This document shows, piece by piece, positions 8,448-15,660 of a stretch of 64,000 bases of DNA. The position numbers and the translations under genes are program-made. The stretch lies in NCBI GenBank assembly GCA_020630915.1, contig JAHDIF010000005.1, positions 124,434 to 188,433 of the forward strand, written 5' to 3'. The notes below the pieces were generated by a model. That model did no database searches and was not told the DNA's origin. It worked only from the letters and a program-made list of their open reading frames with translations. Within the stretch, counting starts at the first letter, position 1. Each line of letters begins with the position of its first letter. Source of the DNA: Dokdonia sp. GTDB taxonomy: Bacteria; Bacteroidota; Bacteroidia; Flavobacteriales; Flavobacteriaceae.

Positions 8448-9110
8448 TTAATCTCTATCGTATTTAAAATACATTCTTGCTCCATAAATTATATGAAATA
8501 CCCCGAAACCTAATGCCCAGAAGTATAAGCCATAACCAATGAATTGTGTAGCTGTAAGACCTAAAACTACGTTAGCTACGCCTAAATATTTAATGTCCCC
8601 CAGGGTGAATTTACTGGCGTTAACTAAAGCTAAACCATAAAAAATTAGTGTGGCGGGAGCTATAAGTCCAATAATTCCATATTGGAATAGTACGAGGGTA
8701 AATAACCCTCCAGCAATAAGTGGAAACGCAAAATTACGTAGCAGTCGCTTTGAAGAATTATCCCATAACGGTTCTCCAGTTTTTTTGGCTTTACGTGCTG
8801 TAAAGAAGAATCCCGTAACAATAGCTAATAACAGTGTAATGACTAGAGTTAAAAATAACCTATTAGTTAGTGGGTTTGCGTAGTCTCCTAGTAAGGAACT
8901 TATGAACCCAAATAAACCTTGCTCTTCAGGTTCTCCTAATGCAATTAAAATGGCCAGTCCTGAAACCGACTTGTAAGCTATAAAAGAAGCAATAAGGGCA
9001 TAAATTCCAGCAAGTATTCCAGATAAACCACTTAAAGACATAAACCTCGAAGACTTATTCATCAAGCTCTTGATTTCCGTTAGATCGTCTATATATTTTT
9101 TTGACTCCAT
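8448..9110 (-). CDS. Conserved membrane protein, first gene of the creD operon
   Basis: The product is 220 residues: a soluble N-terminal helix (YIDDLTEIKSLMNKSSRFMSLS), then about six transmembrane helices and a charged end. No enzyme motif is visible and I do not know a function. Proteins of this type precede a winged-helix regulator and creD in related flavobacteria, to my recollection. The ATG at 9110 follows closely on an operator/promoter composite at 9116-9158. Confidence 0.75.
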   Translation of the reverse strand: MESKKYIDDLTEIKSLMNKSSRFMSLSGLSGILAGIYALIASFIAYKSVSGLAILIALGEPEEQGLFGFISSLLGDYANPLTNRLFLTLVITLLLAIVTGFFFTARKAKKTGEPLWDNSSKRLLRNFAFPLIAGGLFTLVLFQYGIIGLIAPATLIFYGLALVNASKFTLGDIKYLGVANVVLGLTATQFIGYGLYFWALGFGVFHIIYGARMYFKYDRD

Positions 9111-9115
9111 ATTAA

Positions 9116-9135
9116 AGTACTTTGAAATTCAAAGT
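9116..9135 (-). promoter_or_regulatory. Operator-like palindrome upstream of the membrane-protein/regulator/creD operon
   Basis: The site AGTACTTTGAAATTCAAAGT (arms ACTTTG and CAAAGT) lies six bases upstream of the start codon at 9110. It overlaps the -10 element at 9130-9137, so a bound dimer would block RNA polymerase. It is the twin of the site at 8087-8106. Confidence 0.62.
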
Positions 9136-9158
9136 TAAACTATTTTATGAATTGACAA
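9130..9158 (-). promoter_or_regulatory. Promoter of the creD operon (TTG-N18-TAACTTTG)
   Basis: On the minus strand TTG (9158-9156) is followed after 18 bases by TAACTTTG (9137-9130). Both the elements and the spacing fit the Bacteroidetes consensus. The -10 element overlaps the operator-like palindrome. Confidence 0.6.
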
Positions 9159-9189
9159 TGGAGTAGAGGAAATAAAGTTTTGTTAAATA

Positions 9190-9250
9190 GGGATGAGGGA
9201 TGAGGGATGAGGGATGAGGGGTGAGGGATGAGGGATGAGGGATGAGGGAT
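9190..9250. repeat. Heptamer tandem repeat (GGGATGA)
   Basis: There are eight full units plus a five-base partial unit; the fifth unit reads GGGGTGA and the rest are exact. The array begins about 30 bases upstream of the -33 element of the creD operon. An open frame through it on the minus strand (HPSSLIPHP-like) is only the translated repeat. Confidence 0.95.
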
Positions 9251-9272
9251 TTGGTGATCGAGTGTTGCGACT

Positions 9273-9343
9273 GCAAGGAGCAATGTACCGAGATTACCGC
9301 CAGCACAAACAGGGCAGCAAGGAGCAATGTACCGAGATTACCG
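9273..9343. repeat. Two 27-bp direct repeats, period 44
   Basis: The same 27 bases, starting GCAAGGAGCAATGTACCG and ending AGATTACCG, occur at 9273-9299 and 9317-9343, separated by a 17-base spacer. No coding frame is convincing here. Confidence 0.9.
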
Positions 9344-9366
9344 ACTTGTAACTTAAGACGATCGTC

Positions 9367-9436
9367 ATTCTGAACTTGTTTCAGAATCTCACGTGCTACT
9401 CACGCTAAATAATGCGACCCTGAAACGAGTTTAAGG
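9367..9436. repeat. REP-like inverted repeats in the 9111-9452 gap
   Basis: ATTCTGAA-CTTGT-TTCAGAAT (9367-9387) is a perfect eight-base inverted repeat. A second, weaker hairpin, CCTGAAAC-GAG-TTTAAGG, lies at 9419-9436. Both resemble the CTGAAACnAGTTCAG family of extragenic repeats common in Bacteroidetes. They follow the 9453-9944 gene on the minus strand and may end that operon's transcript. The rest of the 342-base gap holds only the repeats and promoter listed here. Confidence 0.7.
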
Positions 9437-9452
9437 TTGCGCTCAAAGAACA

Positions 9453-9944
9453 CTACTGATTCACAATCCTAATGGTTCTTAGGTAGGTCACATCGCCATT
9501 ATCTTCTTTTTTAAAGAGATAAGAATAACTCGTGCCATTGTAAAACTTAGGGTATTTACCGCGTTTTTTGCGTTTGTGGGTATGTATTTCGATAATAAAG
9601 TGATCCTGTACGGTTTCTGAAACATGCAAGACGTGCTTGGCACGTCGCTTCTCGCGTAACGAATGAAAAGTCTTAATTTCTATAGGTTGATAAAACTCTC
9701 CAAAATAATTATCAAAATCATAGTCAATAAAAGCTAGATCAGGATCTTCGAGATAAAAGGCATAAGCACTATTTATAAAACTAATCGACTTCTTAGAAAC
9801 CGTAAATCGCTCGACCTGCTGATTTTTAAATTCAGGACTATTCTTAATAACTTCAATCGCTTGCTCGTAGACAGCCGCACTTTCTTGTGACATTAAATTT
9901 GCGGCAAAGCATAGAAATAGGGGTACTATAAAAAGTATTCTCAT
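9453..9944 (-). CDS. Hypothetical exported protein at the end of the sugar-salvage operon
   Basis: The product is 163 residues. An N-terminal signal peptide (ILFIVPLFLCFAANLMSQ) probably ends after ANLMSQ. The mature part is rich in aromatic and basic residues (FHSLREKRRAKHVLHVSE, IEIHTHKRKKRGKYPKF). I recognise no family. It starts one base past the symporter stop, so it is cotranscribed with the transporter and sugar genes upstream. Confidence 0.7.
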   Translation of the reverse strand: MRILFIVPLFLCFAANLMSQESAAVYEQAIEVIKNSPEFKNQQVERFTVSKKSISFINSAYAFYLEDPDLAFIDYDFDNYFGEFYQPIEIKTFHSLREKRRAKHVLHVSETVQDHFIIEIHTHKRKKRGKYPKFYNGTSYSYLFKKEDNGDVTYLRTIRIVNQ

Positions 9945-9945
9945 A

Positions 9946-11757
9946 TTAGATAATCACGTTTTTCATTTTCTTCCATACACTCCTTAATAAAATACCAGAT
10001 ACAATAACCACACCAAGACCTATGAGACCTTTAGTCGTTTGTCCATAAATAAAATATCCCGTTGTAAATAAAGATCCATATACAAAGGCACACCCTAACA
10101 GCATGGCAACTATACCGCTAGGGACACTCCAAGGCTCTTCGTTGGTTACAATGGTTGTTCCTTCTGCTGTTGCTTCTGCTATAATTTTCTTCCAGCCTGG
10201 ACCTCCAGGTTGGGTTCGTTTATAAAACGATTGTAATACGTCTTTACTTTCTGGTTGTGTTAGGAAGGTAACAAGAATCCATATAATCATAGAGCTTAGT
10301 ACTACGAAAGGGAATTTCGCGAAAGCAGGAAAAATCCCAACATCTCCAAACATCGTGTCGCCCAATGGAGTAAACGTTAAGGCCATAGATATAATTCCAG
10401 AAGCAAACATCGCACTAATCTCCGTCCACGCATTGATGCGCCACCAGAACCAGCGTAAGATAAATACCAGTCCAGTACCTGCACCAAACATTATGATGAT
10501 ATCAAATAACTGTAATGCATTTTGCAATTTAAGCGCCATAATAGCACTAATTATCATCAGGACTATGGTGGTCATTCTAGCAACATTTACTTGCTGTTTT
10601 TCTGAGGCATCTTTTTTTATTTGAGCTTTGTAAAAGTCATTTACTATATAACTCGCGCCCCAGTTAAGATGGGTAGAAATGGTACTCATAAAAGCCGCAG
10701 CAAGAGAAGCAAGCACAAGGCCTAAAAGTCCGCTTGGGAGTTTCGTAAGCATCGCTGAGTAGGCAAGATCTTGCCCAAGTTTATTTTCAGAAATATATGG
10801 AAAGGCAGCTTGGATACTTTCTATATTAGGAAAGACTACTAGTGATGCCAGTGCTACGAGAATCCAAGACCAAGGACGAAGAGCAATATGCATAAAATTA
10901 AAAAAGAACGTGGCACCTATAGCGTGATTTTCATTTTTTGCTGCGAGCATACGCTGGGCTACATAACCACCACCACCAGGCTCTCCACCAGGATACCAAC
11001 TGCTCCACCATTGCACGGCAATGGGGATAATGAATATGGTAATGAGCATTTCTGTGTCAGACACTTCTGGTATAAAAGCAAGTTTATCTGCCACATTAGG
11101 ATGTGTGATCATCGCTTCTAGTCCGCCTACTTCTGGCAGTCCTACGATATACCACGCAGCACCCACAGCACCGATCATGGCTACAAAAAAGAGTATAAAA
11201 TCTGTATAAACTACACCTTTAAAACCGCCTATGGTACTAAATAGAAGTGTGATCGTTCCGGCAATAAGGATGGTAACCTCACCCTCTAGTCCTAACATGA
11301 CTTCACCTATTTTTATGGCAGCAAGCATCACACCTGCCATAGCAAACATATTAAAGAATACGCCTAAAAAAATGGCTCTAAAACCTCTAAGAAAACGGGC
11401 AGGAGCTCCTCCATATCTAAGCTCGTAAAACTCAATATCTGTTTTTACATTAGATTTGCGCCATAGTTTTGCATACACAAAAACAGTGAGTAGTCCTGTG
11501 ATTAAGAAAGCCCACCAAACCCAGTTTCCTGCCACACCATTGGTTCTTACGATATCGGTTACAAGGTTGGGCGTATCCGTAGAGAAGGTGGTTGCGACCA
11601 TACTTAAACCTAATAGCCACCAAGGCATATTACGTCCAGAAAGAAAATACTGTCCAGTGTTTTTTCCAGCACTACGACCTACATAGAGCCCTACTCCAAG
11701 TATTACTACAAAAAGTCCAACAATTATTGCGAGGTCTAATGTCGACAAATCTATCAT
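9946..11757 (-). CDS. Sodium:solute symporter (SSS family), probable sugar transporter
   Basis: The product is 603 residues with about 13-14 transmembrane helices. The SSS family core is clear: DYFLSGR-like GQYFLSGRNMPWWLLGLSMVATTFSTDTP near the N-terminus, FSTIGGFKGVVYTDFILF, and SLAAAFMSTISTHLNWGASYIVNDFY (helix 8 sodium-site region). It cotransports a solute with Na+ across the inner membrane. It sits 10 bases after the nucleotidyltransferase gene in an operon with a GH109-like glycosidase and a GHMP kinase, so an amino sugar or galactose-type sugar is the likely cargo (inference). Confidence 0.88.
   Translation of the reverse strand: MIDLSTLDLAIIVGLFVVILGVGLYVGRSAGKNTGQYFLSGRNMPWWLLGLSMVATTFSTDTPNLVTDIVRTNGVAGNWVWWAFLITGLLTVFVYAKLWRKSNVKTDIEFYELRYGGAPARFLRGFRAIFLGVFFNMFAMAGVMLAAIKIGEVMLGLEGEVTILIAGTITLLFSTIGGFKGVVYTDFILFFVAMIGAVGAAWYIVGLPEVGGLEAMITHPNVADKLAFIPEVSDTEMLITIFIIPIAVQWWSSWYPGGEPGGGGYVAQRMLAAKNENHAIGATFFFNFMHIALRPWSWILVALASLVVFPNIESIQAAFPYISENKLGQDLAYSAMLTKLPSGLLGLVLASLAAAFMSTISTHLNWGASYIVNDFYKAQIKKDASEKQQVNVARMTTIVLMIISAIMALKLQNALQLFDIIIMFGAGTGLVFILRWFWWRINAWTEISAMFASGIISMALTFTPLGDTMFGDVGIFPAFAKFPFVVLSSMIIWILVTFLTQPESKDVLQSFYKRTQPGGPGWKKIIAEATAEGTTIVTNEEPWSVPSGIVAMLLGCAFVYGSLFTTGYFIYGQTTKGLIGLGVVIVSGILLRSVWKKMKNVII
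10313..10326. repeat. Degraded palindrome copy in the symporter gene
   Basis: AATTTCGCGAAAGC, two mismatches; encodes FAKF-type residues (PAFAKFPF). Confidence 0.6.
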
Positions 11758-11767
11758 ACAAGCGTTT

Positions 11768-12631
11768 TTAGTTCCAATTTAAAGTAGTAAAGTGAGTGGT
11801 AAGATACTCATTCATTGTAAAAATATCTTCTTTAGAGGTAAGATCTGGTACGTGCTCTGAGAATGGTATCGCCAGCATACAATCTGGATCATCTGCGACC
11901 ATATGTAATAAGGCCGTAGGTAGCTCTTTTTCATTACGTTCAGGATGTAGCGGGCAGTTTTGCAAATAGGTATAAAACTGAGCTCCATCAAATTTAAAAA
12001 TATTCATGCTTACGCGAAAACGACCATCCTCCCCTCTATAACCTTCCATTTGTTGTTCAGACGGTTTTTCAATAATCGCTTCTAGATAGTTGTGTGGAGT
12101 TACTTTAGTTAAGGCAAAACGTGCTATTCGTTCCATAGGATATTGCAAGGCGTCCCGGTCATAATTGAGCAGCGCATTGGGAGTGTCGGTCTCTCTTAAT
12201 GTCTTAAAGGCTTTAGCACTATATAGGTTATCACAATTACAGACTAAAAACGCTTCTTCTTGGAGTATTGGGTATTGTTGCAATGCTTGCAATACGGCAT
12301 CTGCCGTTCCTAAAGGTTTTACGCGCTTCTCTGGAACGTGCTGTATCACATAAGAAATGCTGAGTCCATGAAAGCTATTACATTTGTCCTTAGTACCGTA
12401 ATAACTTTTAAATAAGGATCCTTGAGGACTAATAACTAAGTATATATGTTCCAGACCTGCTTGTTTTGCATTGTATAATACATAATCTAGCATAGGTCTT
12501 TCATTTACAAGAATAAGCGCCTTGCTTCGTGTATTGGCCTGGGCAATAGCTTCTTTTGATACGTCCTTTGTATGGGAATTCTTCATTCTAGAAGAAGCAC
12601 CTCCAGCTAATATGATGAGATTTTTTGTCAT
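11768..12631 (-). CDS. Sugar-1-phosphate nucleotidyltransferase
   Basis: From the ATG at 12631 the product is 287 residues and begins MTKNLIILAGGASSRMK, the nucleotide-binding loop of NTP_transferase proteins. EAFLVCNCDNLYSAKAF carries the metal-binding Asp, and later ALLNYDRDALQYPMERIARF and IIEKPSEQQ fit the family. It should activate a sugar-1-phosphate to an NDP-sugar. The frame stays open to 12919, but those codons read antisense-like sequence across the kinase gene. The ATG at 12631 overlaps the kinase stop in the ATGA form, which favours the shorter protein. Confidence 0.82.
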   Translation of the reverse strand: MTKNLIILAGGASSRMKNSHTKDVSKEAIAQANTRSKALILVNERPMLDYVLYNAKQAGLEHIYLVISPQGSLFKSYYGTKDKCNSFHGLSISYVIQHVPEKRVKPLGTADAVLQALQQYPILQEEAFLVCNCDNLYSAKAFKTLRETDTPNALLNYDRDALQYPMERIARFALTKVTPHNYLEAIIEKPSEQQMEGYRGEDGRFRVSMNIFKFDGAQFYTYLQNCPLHPERNEKELPTALLHMVADDPDCMLAIPFSEHVPDLTSKEDIFTMNEYLTTHFTTLNWN

Positions 12632-13725
12632 AGGGTTTGTACTCCTTGTGATACATTTACTTTGTAGGCTGCAATAGCACCTGCATTGGTAAGAGCCTTT
12701 ATAATTTCTGGCTCTTTTCCTTTGGGAGCTAGGGCGCAAATACTGCCACCACCGCCAGAGCCTACTATTTTGGCTCCAAGTGCGCCAGCATTCAACGCTG
12801 CGTGAATCATAGCATCTATACGAGGAACTGTTATTTTTAAGGAATCTCTCAATACTTTGTGATGGGCAGTCATAAGATGTCCTATCTTTTTGTAGTCGAG
12901 TACGCTTTCGCGAAAGCATACCAATGCCTCCTTAGTAATTAAGTGGTTTTGAATGGCAGCATAAAAGAACGGCAATTCACTTGCGTTAATAATATCCTTG
13001 TACAACTCATAGTCTCGAAGTGTAGCTGTAGAGAGCATAAAATCTGAATATGTTGATTTTACTTTTTCTATAGCGCGAAGTGCATTCCCACGTAGGTCTC
13101 CCAAAAGGCCAATGGTATCTTTTGGTATACCAGAAACACCTATGATAAGACCCTCTAATTGTGTTCCTAAATTTTTAAAGTTGGATTGTTCATCTGTTTC
13201 TAGATACAAGATGTTTCCGAGCGCACTTGTATATTGATCCATTTTCCCTCCAGGAGAATTTTGCTCAAGCACTTCTGCCTCGTAAGCAATATGCGCCACA
13301 AGTTTTGGTGTAATAGGCGAAGTACATCCAAAAGTAGCAAGCAGCCACTGTGTCCAAGCTACCACCACGGCAGAGCTACTAGAAAGCCCTGCATTAATGG
13401 GGATATCACCAGTAATTGTTATCGAATATCCTTTGTCTATCCTGCAACCATATCTACGCACAACATTGAGGGTGTCCGTAAGATGGTTATTGTTTTGCGG
13501 ATTGTGTATGCTTCCCGATAAATCGGGACAGGTCTCGCGAAAGCTTAGGCCTTTTCCATTTCTAAGGTTTGGTAGATGAAAGTTCAAGTAATCTTCACCA
13601 TTCGTCACACCAGAAATAGTGATGTACCGGTCTATAGCACAGGCAATAATAGGAAGTTCTAAATAATCTTGATGATCACCAAAAAGGCAAATGCGCCCTG
13701 GAGCTTTTACAGTAATGGCTGACAT
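12628..13725 (-). CDS. GHMP family sugar kinase, galactokinase-like
   Basis: The product is 365 residues. APGRICLFGDHQDYLELPIIACAID is the GHMP motif 1 in galactokinase form, INAGLSSSSAVVVAWTQWL the ATP loop (motif 2), and GAKIVGSGGGGSICAL motif 3. It should phosphorylate the anomeric hydroxyl of a sugar, feeding the nucleotidyltransferase downstream. The start overlaps the GH109 stop by one base. Two palindromic insertions, at 12904-12917 and 13513-13544, lie inside this frame without breaking it. Confidence 0.85.
   Translation of the reverse strand: MSAITVKAPGRICLFGDHQDYLELPIIACAIDRYITISGVTNGEDYLNFHLPNLRNGKGLSFRETCPDLSGSIHNPQNNNHLTDTLNVVRRYGCRIDKGYSITITGDIPINAGLSSSSAVVVAWTQWLLATFGCTSPITPKLVAHIAYEAEVLEQNSPGGKMDQYTSALGNILYLETDEQSNFKNLGTQLEGLIIGVSGIPKDTIGLLGDLRGNALRAIEKVKSTYSDFMLSTATLRDYELYKDIINASELPFFYAAIQNHLITKEALVCFRESVLDYKKIGHLMTAHHKVLRDSLKITVPRIDAMIHAALNAGALGAKIVGSGGGGSICALAPKGKEPEIIKALTNAGAIAAYKVNVSQGVQTL
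12904..12917. repeat. GCTTTCGCGAAAGC palindrome in the GHMP kinase gene
   Basis: Exact copy; encodes FRES within VCFRESVLD. Confidence 0.95.
13513..13528. repeat. TCCCGATAAATCGGGA inverted repeat inside the kinase gene
   Basis: Arms TCCCGAT and ATCGGGA meet almost without a loop. Three bases on, 13531-13544 is a degraded GCTTTCGCGAAAGC copy. The pair encodes roughly SFRETCPDLSGS, a stretch without obvious family conservation. Confidence 0.8.
13531..13544. repeat. Degraded palindrome copy in the GHMP kinase gene
   Basis: GGTCTCGCGAAAGC, two mismatches, right after the TCCCGATAAATCGGGA repeat. Confidence 0.55.
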
Positions 13726-15080
13726 TAATACGTGTCTTTTATCCAGTTGTATGGTTTTCTATGTATCCAAAGGCCTCTTGTAAAATCTGGAAAGTCCTGA
13801 GGCTCGCCGTTATTTGCTATAGACGTTTCAGAAAGCGGAGTGATAGCACTCCAAGCCGCAGCATCATATGCGTCTAGTGGTGGAGCAATGTTTTGCTTAG
13901 CGCTTTCTACAAAAGCATTGAGAACAAAAAAGTCCATACCGCCATGACCAGATCCTGCAGCATATTCGCCATATTTTTTCCAAAGAGGATGGTCATATTT
14001 GTCCAGCCATGGTTGTGCCTCGTCCCAGCGATGAGGTTGTGATATTCCTTCTATATAAATTCTGCTTCCGTCCACTTCCCACAGTCCTTGTGAGCCTTGC
14101 ACTCTAAACCCTAAGGAGTAGGGACGCGGAGAGTTGCAATCGTGGGTAACTATAATGGTTTCGCCTTGAGCGGTATCAATTGTTGAGGTAATAACATCGC
14201 CTTGTTTCCATTTGAGTTTTGCATTGGGATGATTTTTACCGCCATTCTCTACGATATATTTATTGAGACCTAAAGATTTTGTGGCGTGAGAAGTCATAGA
14301 GACAAAACGATTACCACGATTTACATTGCACATAGTCGCTATAGGCCCAACACCGTGTGTGGGATAGACATCACCATTTCTATATAAGGAATGTTGGGTA
14401 CGCCATTTAGACTCTGAGATACCTTTATCGCCAAACTCTACGCCTTTGCCATAGGCTGTTTTCCCATCGTTGAGCTTCACAAAACGCAAATCATGTTGAT
14501 ACCCACATCTAAAGTGTATGAGTTCTCCAAAAACGTTTTGTTTTACCATATTAAGTACGGCCAGTACATCACGCCTATAATTTACATTTTCAAGAATCAT
14601 AAGATGAGAACCAGTTTGCTCATGGGTGTTTACAAGATCCCAACATTCTTCTAGCGTGTTTGCTGCAGATACTTCTACACCTGTATATTTTCCGGCCTTC
14701 ATACTATCCACGGCCATACGCGTATGCCATAACCAAGGCGTAGAGATAATTACAGCGTCTATATCTTTTTCTTCAAGAAGGTTGCGGTAATCATAATCGT
14801 CTTTACCGTAAACCTTAGGTTGCTTCTGTCCTGCTTTGGAGAGATGTTCTTTGGCAATAGAAATTCGGTTAGGGTCGATATCACATATGGCTGTAATAGT
14901 AACATCATCTCGTTGGAGCAAATTAGTAAGATGGTTTGTGCCTCTAAGTCCTACACCTATTAATCCTATGTTGAGTTTACTTGAAAAGCGACTAGATTGA
15001 CTAAAGGACAAACTAGGTGCAATGGTAATACCTGCAGTGGCAACAGCCGTTTGTTTTATAAATGTTCTACGAGAACTCAT
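13725..15080 (-). CDS. Gfo/Idh/MocA-type glycosidase, GH109-like (alpha-N-acetylgalactosaminidase family)
   Basis: The product is 451 residues. SSRRTFIKQ is a Tat signal motif. NIGLIGVGLRGTNHL is the NAD-binding loop. EVSAANTLEECWDLVNTHEQTG, RCGYQHDLRFVKLNDGK, RNGDVYPTHGVGP (putative catalytic Tyr and His) and YDHPLWKKY follow GH109 enzymes closely. GH109 cleaves glycosidic bonds by an NAD-assisted redox and elimination mechanism. Export is predicted to the periplasm. It is the promoter-proximal gene of an operon with kinase, nucleotidyltransferase and symporter. Substrate GalNAc is a family-based guess. Confidence 0.85.
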   Translation of the reverse strand: MSSRRTFIKQTAVATAGITIAPSLSFSQSSRFSSKLNIGLIGVGLRGTNHLTNLLQRDDVTITAICDIDPNRISIAKEHLSKAGQKQPKVYGKDDYDYRNLLEEKDIDAVIISTPWLWHTRMAVDSMKAGKYTGVEVSAANTLEECWDLVNTHEQTGSHLMILENVNYRRDVLAVLNMVKQNVFGELIHFRCGYQHDLRFVKLNDGKTAYGKGVEFGDKGISESKWRTQHSLYRNGDVYPTHGVGPIATMCNVNRGNRFVSMTSHATKSLGLNKYIVENGGKNHPNAKLKWKQGDVITSTIDTAQGETIIVTHDCNSPRPYSLGFRVQGSQGLWEVDGSRIYIEGISQPHRWDEAQPWLDKYDHPLWKKYGEYAAGSGHGGMDFFVLNAFVESAKQNIAPPLDAYDAAAWSAITPLSETSIANNGEPQDFPDFTRGLWIHRKPYNWIKDTY

Positions 15081-15144
15081 AAGGTTTAAGGTTTAGAAGT
15101 TGTTTAAAAATAAGTAATTTTAAGGGTATATCAAGAAGTATTAA

Positions 15145-15498
15145 ATGAACCCAGCAGAAGACTATATACTTTCTAAACCAGAGCCTTGGCGATCTATGCT
15201 TATAGAATTACAGGCTATTATCAAACATACCATACCAGAGGTAGAAGAAGCCTTTAAGTGGAACTTACCTTTTTACTCTCTAAATGGAAAAATGTTTTGT
15301 TTCCTCAATTTTAGAAAAACATTTGTAGATGTAGGTATTCCATGGGGTGTGCGTTTGGAAAATTATACTTCCTGGATGGTGGCAGGAGAAAAACGCAAGA
15401 ACTTAAGATCAGTACGTTATTATTCTCAAGAGGAGATTGATGTAGAACTGTTGCAAGAAATACTACTGGAGACCGCTCGACTAAACAATCGTTATTAA
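15145..15498 (+). CDS. DUF1801 domain protein
   Basis: The product is 117 residues. It opens with MNPAEDYILSKPEPWRSML and contains EAFKWNLPFYSLNGKMFCFLNFRKTFVDVGIPWG, the core of the DUF1801 (YdhG-like) fold. The function is unknown. It is a single gene, divergent from the GH109 operon with 64 bases between. Confidence 0.8.
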   Translation: MNPAEDYILSKPEPWRSMLIELQAIIKHTIPEVEEAFKWNLPFYSLNGKMFCFLNFRKTFVDVGIPWGVRLENYTSWMVAGEKRKNLRSVRYYSQEEIDVELLQEILLETARLNNRY

Positions 15499-15599
15499 TT
15501 TTTAAATGAAATAAGGGTATTTGCCCCTTTTTAAGACGCTTTGTGCAACGTACTTTTGAGGTCAACAACTTGCTTTGCAAATGTAATGTTGATAACAAT

Positions 15600-15613
15600 T
15601 GGTTGTACAACCA
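15600..15613. repeat. TGGTTGTACAACCA palindrome
   Basis: A perfect 14-base palindrome in the 160-base gap between the DUF1801 gene and kdsA, 14 bases before the terminator stem. Its role is unknown; it may be structure in the DUF1801 transcript's 3' end. Confidence 0.7.
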
Positions 15614-15627
15614 CATTTATAGCAAGC

Positions 15628-15660
15628 GGGGGACTTTTGGGGGAAAGTCCCCCTTTTTTT
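15628..15660 (+). terminator. Strong Rho-independent terminator after DUF1801
   Basis: Arms GGGGGACTTT (15628-15637) and AAAGTCCCCC (15644-15653) pair perfectly around a six-base loop and are followed by seven T. The last two T overlap the stop codon of the convergent kdsA gene. Confidence 0.85.

Noticed and set aside
9145-9327. Open frame of 60 codons on the minus strand across the repeats
   Set aside because: It is the translation of the GGGATGA array and 27-bp repeats (HPSSLIPHP-like), with no signal of selection as a protein.
12632-12919. N-terminal extension of the nucleotidyltransferase
   Set aside because: It overlaps the kinase gene in another frame, is full of Arg/Ser and has no family match; the ATGA overlap at 12628-12631 gives a sound start.
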